Shown here piece after piece: positions 1 to 6,098 of a stretch of DNA of 10,010 nucleotides (its first letter is position 1; each line of letters starts with the position of its first letter). The notes under the pieces were generated by a model, which saw only the letters and a program-made list of their open reading frames with translations, was not told the DNA's origin and did no database searches. The stretch is from Betaproteobacteria bacterium TMED41 (GTDB lineage Bacteria > Pseudomonadota > Gammaproteobacteria > Burkholderiales > Burkholderiaceae_A): the NCBI GenBank assembly GCA_002167365.1, contig NHCU01000040.1, forward strand, positions 49,682 to 59,691, read 5' to 3'. The position numbers and the translations under genes are program-made.

Positions 1-461
1 AAAATATTCTTGAAAAAAAAAGAAATACAGCTAATTTATTAGAAGAAATAATAGCGATGAGGAGAAAAATTTCTGATTCCCACACAAATACTACAGAATT
101 GTTTGATATTAAATATGATAGAGGTGGTATGGTTGATATTGAGTTTATCGTACAAACAATTGTTCTAAGATATTCATGCACTTACAAATCTTTTTCTAAA
201 AATATCGGAAATATCAATTTACTTCATGACTTTGCGAAAAAAAAAGTTTTACCTTCGCAAATGATAAAAAAAGTAGCTAAAATTTACGCACAGTACAGAA
301 CAGTCCAACATAATTTTAGGCTAAAAGGGATTAATTCTGTAAAAGTTGAACATGCTAAGTTTGCAAATGAAAGGATATGTGTGAATAAGCTTTGGGATAT
401 AGTTTTTGAAGATGCTCCAAAGGTTATAAGAAAATTATCAGAACTACACTCAGTTAAATAG
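1..461 (+). CDS. glnE: Bifunctional glutamine synthetase adenylyltransferase/deadenylylase, C-terminal fragment
   Basis: This is the last 152 residues of GlnE, the enzyme that adds AMP to and removes it from glutamine synthetase according to nitrogen status. The frame is open to the left edge (first full codon at base 3), so the 5' part lies outside the window. The ATG at 57 is internal: the residues before it (EEIIA) run straight into the family's 'AMRxKI' stretch. The diagnostic motif is KYDRGGMVDIEFIVQ, encoded at about 111-155, which belongs to the second, adenylylating nucleotidyltransferase domain. The helical C-terminal part follows, with the expected LHDFAKKK and YRTVQHNFRLKG stretches. 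The TAG at 459-461 comes 47 bp before ilvE on the same strand, an order I recall from other betaproteobacteria. No internal damage is seen in this part. The identification is confident; only the fragment's activity cannot be judged. Confidence 0.93.
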   Translation, partial: NILEKKRNTANLLEEIIAMRRKISDSHTNTTELFDIKYDRGGMVDIEFIVQTIVLRYSCTYKSFSKNIGNINLLHDFAKKKVLPSQMIKKVAKIYAQYRTVQHNFRLKGINSVKVEHAKFANERICVNKLWDIVFEDAPKVIRKLSELHSVK

Positions 462-497
462 GTAATTTTTATCCCGCTCAGATAAAATATATTAATT

Positions 498-502
498 AGG
501 AG
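498..502 (+). promoter_or_regulatory. Ribosome binding site of ilvE
   Basis: AGGAG followed by a 6-nt A-rich spacer before the ATG at 509. It is one of only two clear Shine-Dalgarno sequences in the window and fixes the ilvE start. The AT-rich sequence just upstream (TAAAAT at 484-489) could be a -10 box for an internal promoter, but no convincing -35 is visible. Confidence 0.75.
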
Positions 503-508
503 AAAAAA

Positions 509-1438
509 ATGACAGCGTCATCAATGTCAGACAGAGATGGATTTATTTGGATGGATGGTAAATTCCTACCCTGGAGGGAAGCTAACATCCACGTTCTCAC
601 ACATACACTTCATTATGGAATGGGTGTGTTTGAGGGAGTGAGATGTTACGAGACTATGAATGGAAGTGCAATTTTTAGACTAGCAGAACATACGACTAGA
701 CTAATTAACTCGGCTAAGATTTTTGAAATTAGTGTGCCCTTCAGTCAATCTGAACTAGAATCCGCTCAAATCGAAATAGTAAAAAAAAATAAACTCAAGA
801 GTTGTTATATAAGACCCATAGTCTTTTTAGGTTCCGAAAAAATGGGACTTAACCCACATGGGTGCTCTGTTCATGTTTCAATCGCAGCCTGGCCATGGGG
901 AACTTATCTTGGAGATGATGGCCTTTCAAATGGCATTAGGGTTAAAACTTCTTCATTCAGTAGACACCATGTCAATTCCTCAATGGTTCGTGCAAAAGCC
1001 TGTGGCTACTACATCAATTCCATTCTAGCTCATCAAGAGGTAAACAAAAATGGTTACGACGAAGCATTAATGCTTGATACTGATGGATATGTATCTGAGG
1101 GAGCTGGAGAAAATTTATTTATCGTAAAAAAAGACTCTTTATACACCACTGACCTCACAACTTGTCTCGACGGAATTACCAGAGATACAGTTTTTGAACT
1201 TTCTAACGAATTAGATATTGAAATCAAAGAAAAAAAATTAACAAGAGACGAAATATATTGCGCAGATGAGGCTTTTTTTACTGGAACTGCAGCTGAGATT
1301 ACCCCAATACGAGAATTAGATAATAGAGTCATCGGAAACGGGAAAAAAGGCAAGCTTACTGAAAAATTACAAGACTTATTTTTTAGAGTCGTAGCTGGAA
1401 AATCACCAAAATTTTTCCACTGGTTATCTGAGATTTAG
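509..1438 (+). CDS. ilvE: Branched-chain amino acid aminotransferase (class IV)
   Basis: PLP-dependent transaminase that interconverts leucine, isoleucine and valine with their 2-oxo acids, using glutamate/2-oxoglutarate, in the cytosol. At 309 residues it has the usual length. It begins with the typical 'GFIWMDGKFLPWREANIHVLTH' stretch and the HYGMGVFEGVR motif (about 35-45). The Schiff-base lysine is K163 in VRAKACGYY. The class IV signature follows: GYDEALMLD, then GYVSEGAGENLF, where E197 would contact the pyridine nitrogen; its spacing of 34 residues from K163 matches the E. coli enzyme. FFTGTAAEITPI (about 256-267) completes the cofactor phosphate site. The start is supported by the AGGAG at 498-502. 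It lies between glnE and a small zinc-finger gene on the same strand, a grouping I recall in betaproteobacteria. A related D-amino-acid transaminase or aminodeoxychorismate lyase is less likely given length and motifs. Confidence 0.95.
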   Translation: MTASSMSDRDGFIWMDGKFLPWREANIHVLTHTLHYGMGVFEGVRCYETMNGSAIFRLAEHTTRLINSAKIFEISVPFSQSELESAQIEIVKKNKLKSCYIRPIVFLGSEKMGLNPHGCSVHVSIAAWPWGTYLGDDGLSNGIRVKTSSFSRHHVNSSMVRAKACGYYINSILAHQEVNKNGYDEALMLDTDGYVSEGAGENLFIVKKDSLYTTDLTTCLDGITRDTVFELSNELDIEIKEKKLTRDEIYCADEAFFTGTAAEITPIRELDNRVIGNGKKGKLTEKLQDLFFRVVAGKSPKFFHWLSEI

Positions 1439-1446
1439 GCATCAAT

Positions 1447-1632
1447 ATGACTAACCTTAACTCATCCCACAGCGAAGCTCATAATATAAAAGTTAAAAAA
1501 AATCAGAAAATAGTTTTTTGTCCTAACAAGAGTTCCGCAAGGTGGAGTAGCCACCCTAAAGTTTATTTACATTTAAAAAATTCGAAAAAAGTTTCTTGCC
1601 CATATTGTGGGACTGTATTTTTTACCGATTAG
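1447..1632 (+). CDS. Small CHCC-type zinc-finger protein
   Basis: A 61-residue protein of the zf-CHCC family (related to the zinc domain of mitochondrial NDUFS6). Zinc ligands are visible as C25 (FCPN), H36 in SHPKVYLHL, and C51/C54 in the C-terminal CPYCGTVFF; H42 is the alternative histidine. The first 20 residues are polar and poorly conserved. The exact role in bacteria is not established; structural zinc binding is the only safe statement. Its ATG is 8 bp after the ilvE stop, and the only SD-like bases (AGG, 1437-1439) overlap that TAG, so translation is probably coupled to ilvE. The last 11 bp overlap the 3' end of the convergent peptidase gene. In betaproteobacteria I recall waaF (heptosyltransferase) next; here it is absent. 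Confidence 0.88.
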   Translation: MTNLNSSHSEAHNIKVKKNQKIVFCPNKSSARWSSHPKVYLHLKNSKKVSCPYCGTVFFTD

Positions 1633-3142
1633 AAAATTTTAAATTTCTTTTATAAATGTTCATTATTTCTGTCAGTCTGGTATCTATTTTTGAAAGAGAA
1701 ATAAAATCTAAGTTTTTTTGATTTTTGGCTATTTTTAGCTGTTCAATTGCCAAATACCATTCCTGCATTGCAATATACTTCTCCGCTGAATAAATATGCG
1801 CTTTTGCTCTAAAGCCTAATTTTTCAGAAATAAAAGCTCTTTGACCCCAAATCCAAAAATCTTTTGGCCATTTTTCAAGAACTGTTCTTGCTGTTTCTTC
1901 AGCTAGTAATAACTCATTATTTTCTATGTAGTTTTTAATTAACAACCTCAATAATGCTCTTTTACTTGAATGTTCTTCCAAAAGAGATAGGGTTTTCTTA
2001 ATAATTTCAATACTCTTTGAAAAATTTTTCAACTCATTTTCAAGAGTGCCTTCAGCTAACATGACCATTGGTAAAAGTTTTTCTTTGTTGGTTGAAACTT
2101 CAACAGCATTCTTTAAAGAAAAAATTACTTTTCTAGCGTGCTCATAATTTTTGTTAGTTATACAATTCCAAAAATAACCGTATAGATTTTCTAATTTTGT
2201 GATTGAATCTGATAACTCACTTAGTTTTTTTGTTTTGAAACTGTCGGCAAGGAAAAATTCATTGGACATCTTTAGACGAGCTCTTATCCACCTATAAACC
2301 TCACCTTTACCAGCATCTAATTCTCTTGGCTGTCTATTCTCAAATAAAATTCTAGACTTGACCTCTGCTATTCTTTCAAAGTTCATTGGATGTGTTGAAA
2401 ACCAAGAAGCACTCTGTCCGGAAAGCAAACTTTGCCTATTGAGGGTTTCCAACATGTTAACCATTTCCAATGGTTCAAAACCACCAGAAATTAAAAACTT
2501 TAAACCAAGTCTGTCTGCTTCATGCTCAGCTTGTCTAGAGAAAATAAGATCATTTTTTTTAGCTGCGCCTTGACCAAATGTCATTAGTCCCATTGCTGCA
2601 TCAGGGTTAGAAGATGAAACAGCCATAGCAGATAAAATGGCCGCTGCCATTATCAATGCAGAGGATTCTTTTCTATTAGCAAACATTCTTGAAATATGTC
2701 TCTGGGTTATGTGTGCAAGTTCATGTGATAAAACTGAAATTAACTCCCCCTCAGAACGTACATTCAAAAATAAACCTGTATGAACACCTATCTTTGCCCC
2801 AGGTAAGGCAAAAGCATTAATCATTGGATTTTTAATCAAAAAAATATCAAAATCGTTAATCATAGGAATTGTAGTGCCAGTTATTAGATTATTTTTAATT
2901 CCAGATTTGATAATTTTTGCTAATTTTTGTCTTAAATAATCAGTCGCTTCCGCATCATCCAATATGACCCCTGATTTTATGATGCGATTGTATATTTGTG
3001 AGCCAAGAACCTTTTCATCATCAGGAGAGAGGTCAACTATTGACGAGGATCCCAAGTCAGGTAATTCGGCATGAACAAAAGTTAAAGAAGAAGATGTAAA
3101 AATAATAATAAGTTTAATTAAGAAATGCAGAAAAATTTTAAT
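1622..3142 (-). CDS. bepA: BepA/YfgC-like periplasmic M48 metallopeptidase with TPR-type C-terminus
   Basis: Zinc metalloprotease expected to act in the periplasm as chaperone/protease for outer-membrane proteins. Numbered from an ATT start at 3142 it is 506 residues. Residues 1-25 form a signal peptide: MKIFLHF, an isoleucine-rich core (LIKLIIIF), a serine stretch, then TFVHA with cleavage before ELPD. The M48 domain has HELAH at 140-144 (zinc ligands H140 and H144, catalytic E141), the third ligand E208 in EHEADRLG, and H251 in STHPMNFER, matching the histidine that caps zinc in E. coli BepA. From about 290 to the end, helical pairs look like TPR repeats. No ATG, GTG or TTG precedes the signal peptide: the stop TAA at 3146-3148 is followed by AAA, then ATT, placed 8 nt after GGAG. 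The first in-frame conventional start, TTG at 3055, would delete the whole signal peptide and has no SD. Function is confident; the start is an inference. Confidence 0.88.
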   Translation of the reverse strand: MKIFLHFLIKLIIIFTSSSLTFVHAELPDLGSSSIVDLSPDDEKVLGSQIYNRIIKSGVILDDAEATDYLRQKLAKIIKSGIKNNLITGTTIPMINDFDIFLIKNPMINAFALPGAKIGVHTGLFLNVRSEGELISVLSHELAHITQRHISRMFANRKESSALIMAAAILSAMAVSSSNPDAAMGLMTFGQGAAKKNDLIFSRQAEHEADRLGLKFLISGGFEPLEMVNMLETLNRQSLLSGQSASWFSTHPMNFERIAEVKSRILFENRQPRELDAGKGEVYRWIRARLKMSNEFFLADSFKTKKLSELSDSITKLENLYGYFWNCITNKNYEHARKVIFSLKNAVEVSTNKEKLLPMVMLAEGTLENELKNFSKSIEIIKKTLSLLEEHSSKRALLRLLIKNYIENNELLLAEETARTVLEKWPKDFWIWGQRAFISEKLGFRAKAHIYSAEKYIAMQEWYLAIEQLKIAKNQKNLDFISLSKIDTRLTEIMNIYKRNLKFSNR

Positions 3143-3150
3143 TTTTTAAA

Positions 3151-3154
3151 CTCC
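3151..3154 (-). promoter_or_regulatory. Ribosome binding site deciding the M48 peptidase start
   Basis: On the minus strand the sequence reads TTTTGGAGTTTAAAAAATT. GGAG lies 8 nt before an in-frame ATT (3140-3142) and 20 nt before an in-frame CTG (3128-3130). The ATT spacing is ideal and yields a complete signal peptide, so this site argues for a rare AUU initiation codon. Confidence 0.6.
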
Positions 3155-3198
3155 AAAATATTACGTAAATTAATTATTAATGATCGTAGTTTTCGATT

Positions 3199-3204
3199 TA
3201 TGAT
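3199..3204 (+). promoter_or_regulatory. Candidate -10 box for a leaderless moaC transcript
   Basis: TATGAT sits 6 bp before the A of the moaC ATG, so a transcript from it would begin at or next to the start codon. No Shine-Dalgarno sequence precedes moaC, which fits leaderless translation. The five bases before it (CGATT, 3194-3198) recur before the candidate -10 of the partial gene at 9485. No good -35 is visible at about 3176-3181. An in silico guess only. Confidence 0.35.
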
Positions 3205-3210
3205 AACTTT

Positions 3211-3717
3211 ATGTCAAATTTAACTCACTTTAACTCTCATGGAAATGTTCATATGGTGGATATTTCGCAAAAAAGGGACACAAAAAGACTCGCTTTTGCA
3301 AGTGGTCAGATACTCATGCAAGAAAAAACACTCAATGAAATCAAGAAAGGCACTAATAAAAAAGGTGATGTTTTGGGTGTTGCAAGAATTGCAGCCATTC
3401 AAGCGGCTAAAAAAACTTGTGATTTAATTCCGCTTTGTCATTTAATTTTTATCTCGAACATGGAAGTATATTTCACTATAAAAAAGAATCCTCCATCTAT
3501 TCTATGTGAAGTTCAAGCTGAGTCTACAGGTAAAACAGGAGTCGAAATGGAGGCTTTAACTGCTGTTCACATTGGTTTACTGACTATTTATGATATGGCT
3601 AAATCAATTGATCGCGGAATGATTATTTCAAATATTCGACTAGAAAAAAAAGCCGGAGGTAAAAGTGGAAAATGGGAAAGAACTAACCCCAAAAAAAATA
3701 CTAAAAAATTAACGTAG
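3211..3717 (+). CDS. moaC: Cyclic pyranopterin monophosphate synthase (MoaC)
   Basis: MoaC converts the 3',8-cyclo-GTP made by MoaA into cyclic pyranopterin monophosphate, the first stable intermediate of molybdenum cofactor synthesis, in the cytosol. The 168 residues align with E. coli MoaC without an offset: K51, H77 in LCHL, D128 and K131 fall at the known active-site numbers. Family blocks are LTHFNSHGNVHMVDIS (4-19), PLCHLI (74-79), STGKTGVEMEALTA (105-118) and GGKSGKW (149-155). The start is chosen because LTHF at residue 4 is the normal N-terminus. There is no SD sequence. The tail after 155 is lysine-rich, and its last 17 bp overlap the convergent mgtE gene. No other cofactor gene is present in the window. 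The position beside an M48 peptidase gene is one I recall in other betaproteobacteria. Confidence 0.96.
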   Translation: MSNLTHFNSHGNVHMVDISQKRDTKRLAFASGQILMQEKTLNEIKKGTNKKGDVLGVARIAAIQAAKKTCDLIPLCHLIFISNMEVYFTIKKNPPSILCEVQAESTGKTGVEMEALTAVHIGLLTIYDMAKSIDRGMIISNIRLEKKAGGKSGKWERTNPKKNTKKLT

Positions 3718-5197
3718 CTAAACCTAAAAAAATTAAAAAACCCATCGAGTCTGTCCCGAAAGTCAACAAAACAGAGGATCCAACAGCTGGGTCCTTTTTC
3801 ATCCTATCTAAAATGACTGGTATTAAAACCCCTATGATGGATGCCACGATCAAATTTAAAACTATTGCCAGCATCATGGTCAATCCCAATAACATTGCGA
3901 TTGGTTGATCTATATATAACCACCATGCAAATAAACCCGCGACTGACCCCCAAATGACCCCATTTAAAAGAGCTACAGTTAACTCTTTAGTTATTAATTT
4001 TGAAACAGATGAACCTGAAATATGCCCCAATGCCAAAGACCTAATTATCAATACTAAAGTTTGATTACCAGAATTTCCAGCAACTCCTGCGATGATTGGC
4101 ATCAAAGCTGCTAAAGCAACCACTCTCTCAATCGTTCCCTCGAAAACTCCAATCACCCTTGATGCAAAAAATGCTGTTAAAAGATTAATTGCTAGCCACA
4201 TCCATCGGTTTTTAATTGCGGTAAAAACCGATGCAAATACATCTTCTTCATCTTGAAATCCAGCGCTTGCAAATGCCTCTTGATTATTTTCGTCTCTAAT
4301 TACATCAACTATTTCAGCAATTGTCAGTCTTCCAACTAACCTTAGGGATTTATCCACGACCGGAGCTGATACTAAATCATACCTTTCAAAAGCTTTTGCG
4401 ACGTCCTCGGCATCATCCAAAACATTAAGAACCAGAATATCTGTTTCCATATTAGTCATTACCATCGAATCTGGGTTACGAATCAATAGATTTTCTAAGG
4501 ACAGACTTCCCGTTAGAATTCCTTTACTATTGATAACGAAAAGTTTATTTGTATGTGGGGGTAACTTATCAAATCTTCTTAAGTAACGGTGAACAACCTC
4601 CAATCGAACATCGTCCCGAATTGTAATTAATTCAAAATCCATGTGGGCACCAACTGAATTAGTTGGGTATGACATTACCGCTTTTAACTGTTCCCTTTCT
4701 GGTAGAGACAAACTTGCTCTAACTTTTTCAACAATTTCTTTAGGAAGTGTATCAGCAATGTAAGCCAAATCATCTGGGTCTAGACTCTGGGCCACATAAA
4801 TTAAATCTTCAGAACTCATCCAAGAGATCAAAGATAATCTTACCGGCTCATTTATCTCAATCAGAACTGATGATTTATTATTTAAATTTACATGTCTCCA
4901 TACCAATTCTCTTTCAAAAAGTGGAAGAGCCTCAAGGATATATGCAACATCTGCCGGATGAATGAGTTCAAGTTTTTTTGTAAGAGTCTGTAACTGCTGG
5001 TCGCTGACCAACAATTCCAAGATAGGCTTTCTTTTCTCATTTAATTGCAGAGTTTCACTTTTATTCAGATGTGATTCCAATTTAAATCTAACCAGCAAGT
5101 CTTGAAGTTCTATCAAAGCTCTTTTGGCTACCTCTGGATCTCTGAGATTGGATTGTCTATTTTCTGATTTATGACTTAAAAAATTTTCTGTGTTCAT
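3701..5197 (-). CDS. mgtE: MgtE-type magnesium channel/transporter
   Basis: Inner-membrane channel for Mg2+ (also Co2+), normally a homodimer gated by cytoplasmic Mg2+ binding. The 498 residues show the family order: helical N domain (about 50-180) with HPADVAYILEALP and LDPDDLAYIADTLP repeats, paired CBS domains (about 185-305, including VTHRYLRR-like VVHRYLRRFDKLP and YDLVSAPVVD), the plug helix (about 308-330), then five membrane helices from 333. The pore signature MPIIAGVAGNSGNQT is at 366-380, and D483 in FGTDSMGFL corresponds to the pore aspartate of Thermus MgtE. Its ATG directly abuts the aroE stop (TAAATG with no spacer) and no SD sequence is visible, so translation is probably coupled to aroE. 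The long N-terminal tail (1-45) is charged and poorly conserved. The 3' end overlaps moaC. Confidence 0.95.
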   Translation of the reverse strand: MNTENFLSHKSENRQSNLRDPEVAKRALIELQDLLVRFKLESHLNKSETLQLNEKRKPILELLVSDQQLQTLTKKLELIHPADVAYILEALPLFERELVWRHVNLNNKSSVLIEINEPVRLSLISWMSSEDLIYVAQSLDPDDLAYIADTLPKEIVEKVRASLSLPEREQLKAVMSYPTNSVGAHMDFELITIRDDVRLEVVHRYLRRFDKLPPHTNKLFVINSKGILTGSLSLENLLIRNPDSMVMTNMETDILVLNVLDDAEDVAKAFERYDLVSAPVVDKSLRLVGRLTIAEIVDVIRDENNQEAFASAGFQDEEDVFASVFTAIKNRWMWLAINLLTAFFASRVIGVFEGTIERVVALAALMPIIAGVAGNSGNQTLVLIIRSLALGHISGSSVSKLITKELTVALLNGVIWGSVAGLFAWWLYIDQPIAMLLGLTMMLAIVLNLIVASIIGVLIPVILDRMKKDPAVGSSVLLTFGTDSMGFLIFLGLATLIF

Positions 5198-6067
5198 TTA
5201 TTTTGACATCAGAAATCTAACGTTACTAATTACTTCATCTACGCTGGGTCTGTTTTCAGTCCAAATATGAAAACTTTCAGCTGCTTGCTCCACAAGCATA
5301 CCTAATCCATCAATAACTTTTAGGCCACCAGAATTCAGAGCAAAATCCATAAATGCAGTTGGTGCTGAACTGTAGAACAAATCCACAATAAGTGGGCACT
5401 CTAAAAATATACTCTTTGAAATTTTGATTTCATCCCCGCTAACACTAGCCGATGTTGCATTAATAATTAAATCGAACATTGGACAGGGAAATTCAATATC
5501 AACTGAATTAGGGTATTTAGCATAAAAATTGTCTATCTTAATGTACTCAAATAAGTCAGATTTAAAAACTTTAGAGAGTAGTTGCAAATTTCTATCACTT
5601 CTATTAACAATAGAAACGTTAAGAAATTTATCTTTTGAAAACATGGGTAAAATTCCTCTTACGGCTCCTCCGGCACCTATTATTAAAACTTTTGCATCTT
5701 TCGTTTTGGAAAGTCCGTGACGATTCAGATCTCTAAAAAGTCCAACTCCATCTGTGTTATCTGCTAGGAAGTTATCTTTAGAAAAACAAAGTGTGTTTAC
5801 TGCTTTTGCATTAAAAGCCCTTTTGGAAATGGTCCATTTATTCTCTATTGAGAGCTCGTATGCCTCTTGTTTGAGAGGAACAGTAATATTACAGCCAGAA
5901 AAACTTTTCGAGATTAATTCATTTATAGAATTACCCAGCGATCCTTTAACGACTTTTATTTTTTCGTATTCAAATGACAAATTGAATTGTTCAGCAAACA
6001 ATTTTTGTATTATTGGTGACCATGAATGATCAATTGGATCACCAAGTACAGCGAATTTTTTTTTCAT
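5198..6067 (-). CDS. aroE: Shikimate dehydrogenase (NADP+)
   Basis: Reduces 3-dehydroshikimate to shikimate with NADPH, the fourth step of chorismate and aromatic amino acid synthesis. The 289 residues carry the shikimate-binding N-terminus FAVLGDPIDHSWSP (5-18), NITVPLK with catalytic K66, and DNTDGVG with catalytic D106. The nucleotide-binding loop is GAGGAVRG (131-138), followed by NRS (155-157) at the NADP phosphate position. INATSAS (202-208) and the C-terminal GLGMLVEQAAESF (254-266) complete the fold. The start is well supported by the family N-terminus, although no Shine-Dalgarno sequence is visible. It follows the RNase gene by 31 bp and ends flush with the mgtE start. In many betaproteobacteria I recall aroE followed by mtgA and preceded by a tonB-like gene; neither is here. 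YdiB-like quinate dehydrogenase is less likely in this context. Confidence 0.95.
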   Translation of the reverse strand: MKKKFAVLGDPIDHSWSPIIQKLFAEQFNLSFEYEKIKVVKGSLGNSINELISKSFSGCNITVPLKQEAYELSIENKWTISKRAFNAKAVNTLCFSKDNFLADNTDGVGLFRDLNRHGLSKTKDAKVLIIGAGGAVRGILPMFSKDKFLNVSIVNRSDRNLQLLSKVFKSDLFEYIKIDNFYAKYPNSVDIEFPCPMFDLIINATSASVSGDEIKISKSIFLECPLIVDLFYSSAPTAFMDFALNSGGLKVIDGLGMLVEQAAESFHIWTENRPSVDEVISNVRFLMSK

Positions 6068-6098
6068 ACTAACTGAGAATTTGTTAAAGAAATAAATT

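Noticed and set aside
57..461. ATG at 57 as the start of a separate 134-residue protein
   Set aside because: The same frame is open to the left edge and the residues before the ATG continue the GlnE alignment, so this is an internal methionine.
1054..1353. 99-codon open frame on the minus strand inside ilvE
   Set aside because: It lies wholly opposite conserved ilvE sequence, resembles no family and has no SD sequence.
1621..1655. Possible terminator hairpin (GAAAATTTTAAATTTC) after the zinc-finger gene
   Set aside because: The stem would be almost all A-T with no stable GC core, and such symmetry is expected by chance in this base composition.
3239..3427. 62-codon open frame on the plus strand inside moaC
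   Set aside because: The moaC frame at this place carries the complete family N-terminus and K51; the shifted frame is a by-product.
3700..3745. Possible bidirectional terminator at the moaC/mgtE convergence
   Set aside because: A- and T-runs are present but no stem precedes them on either strand.
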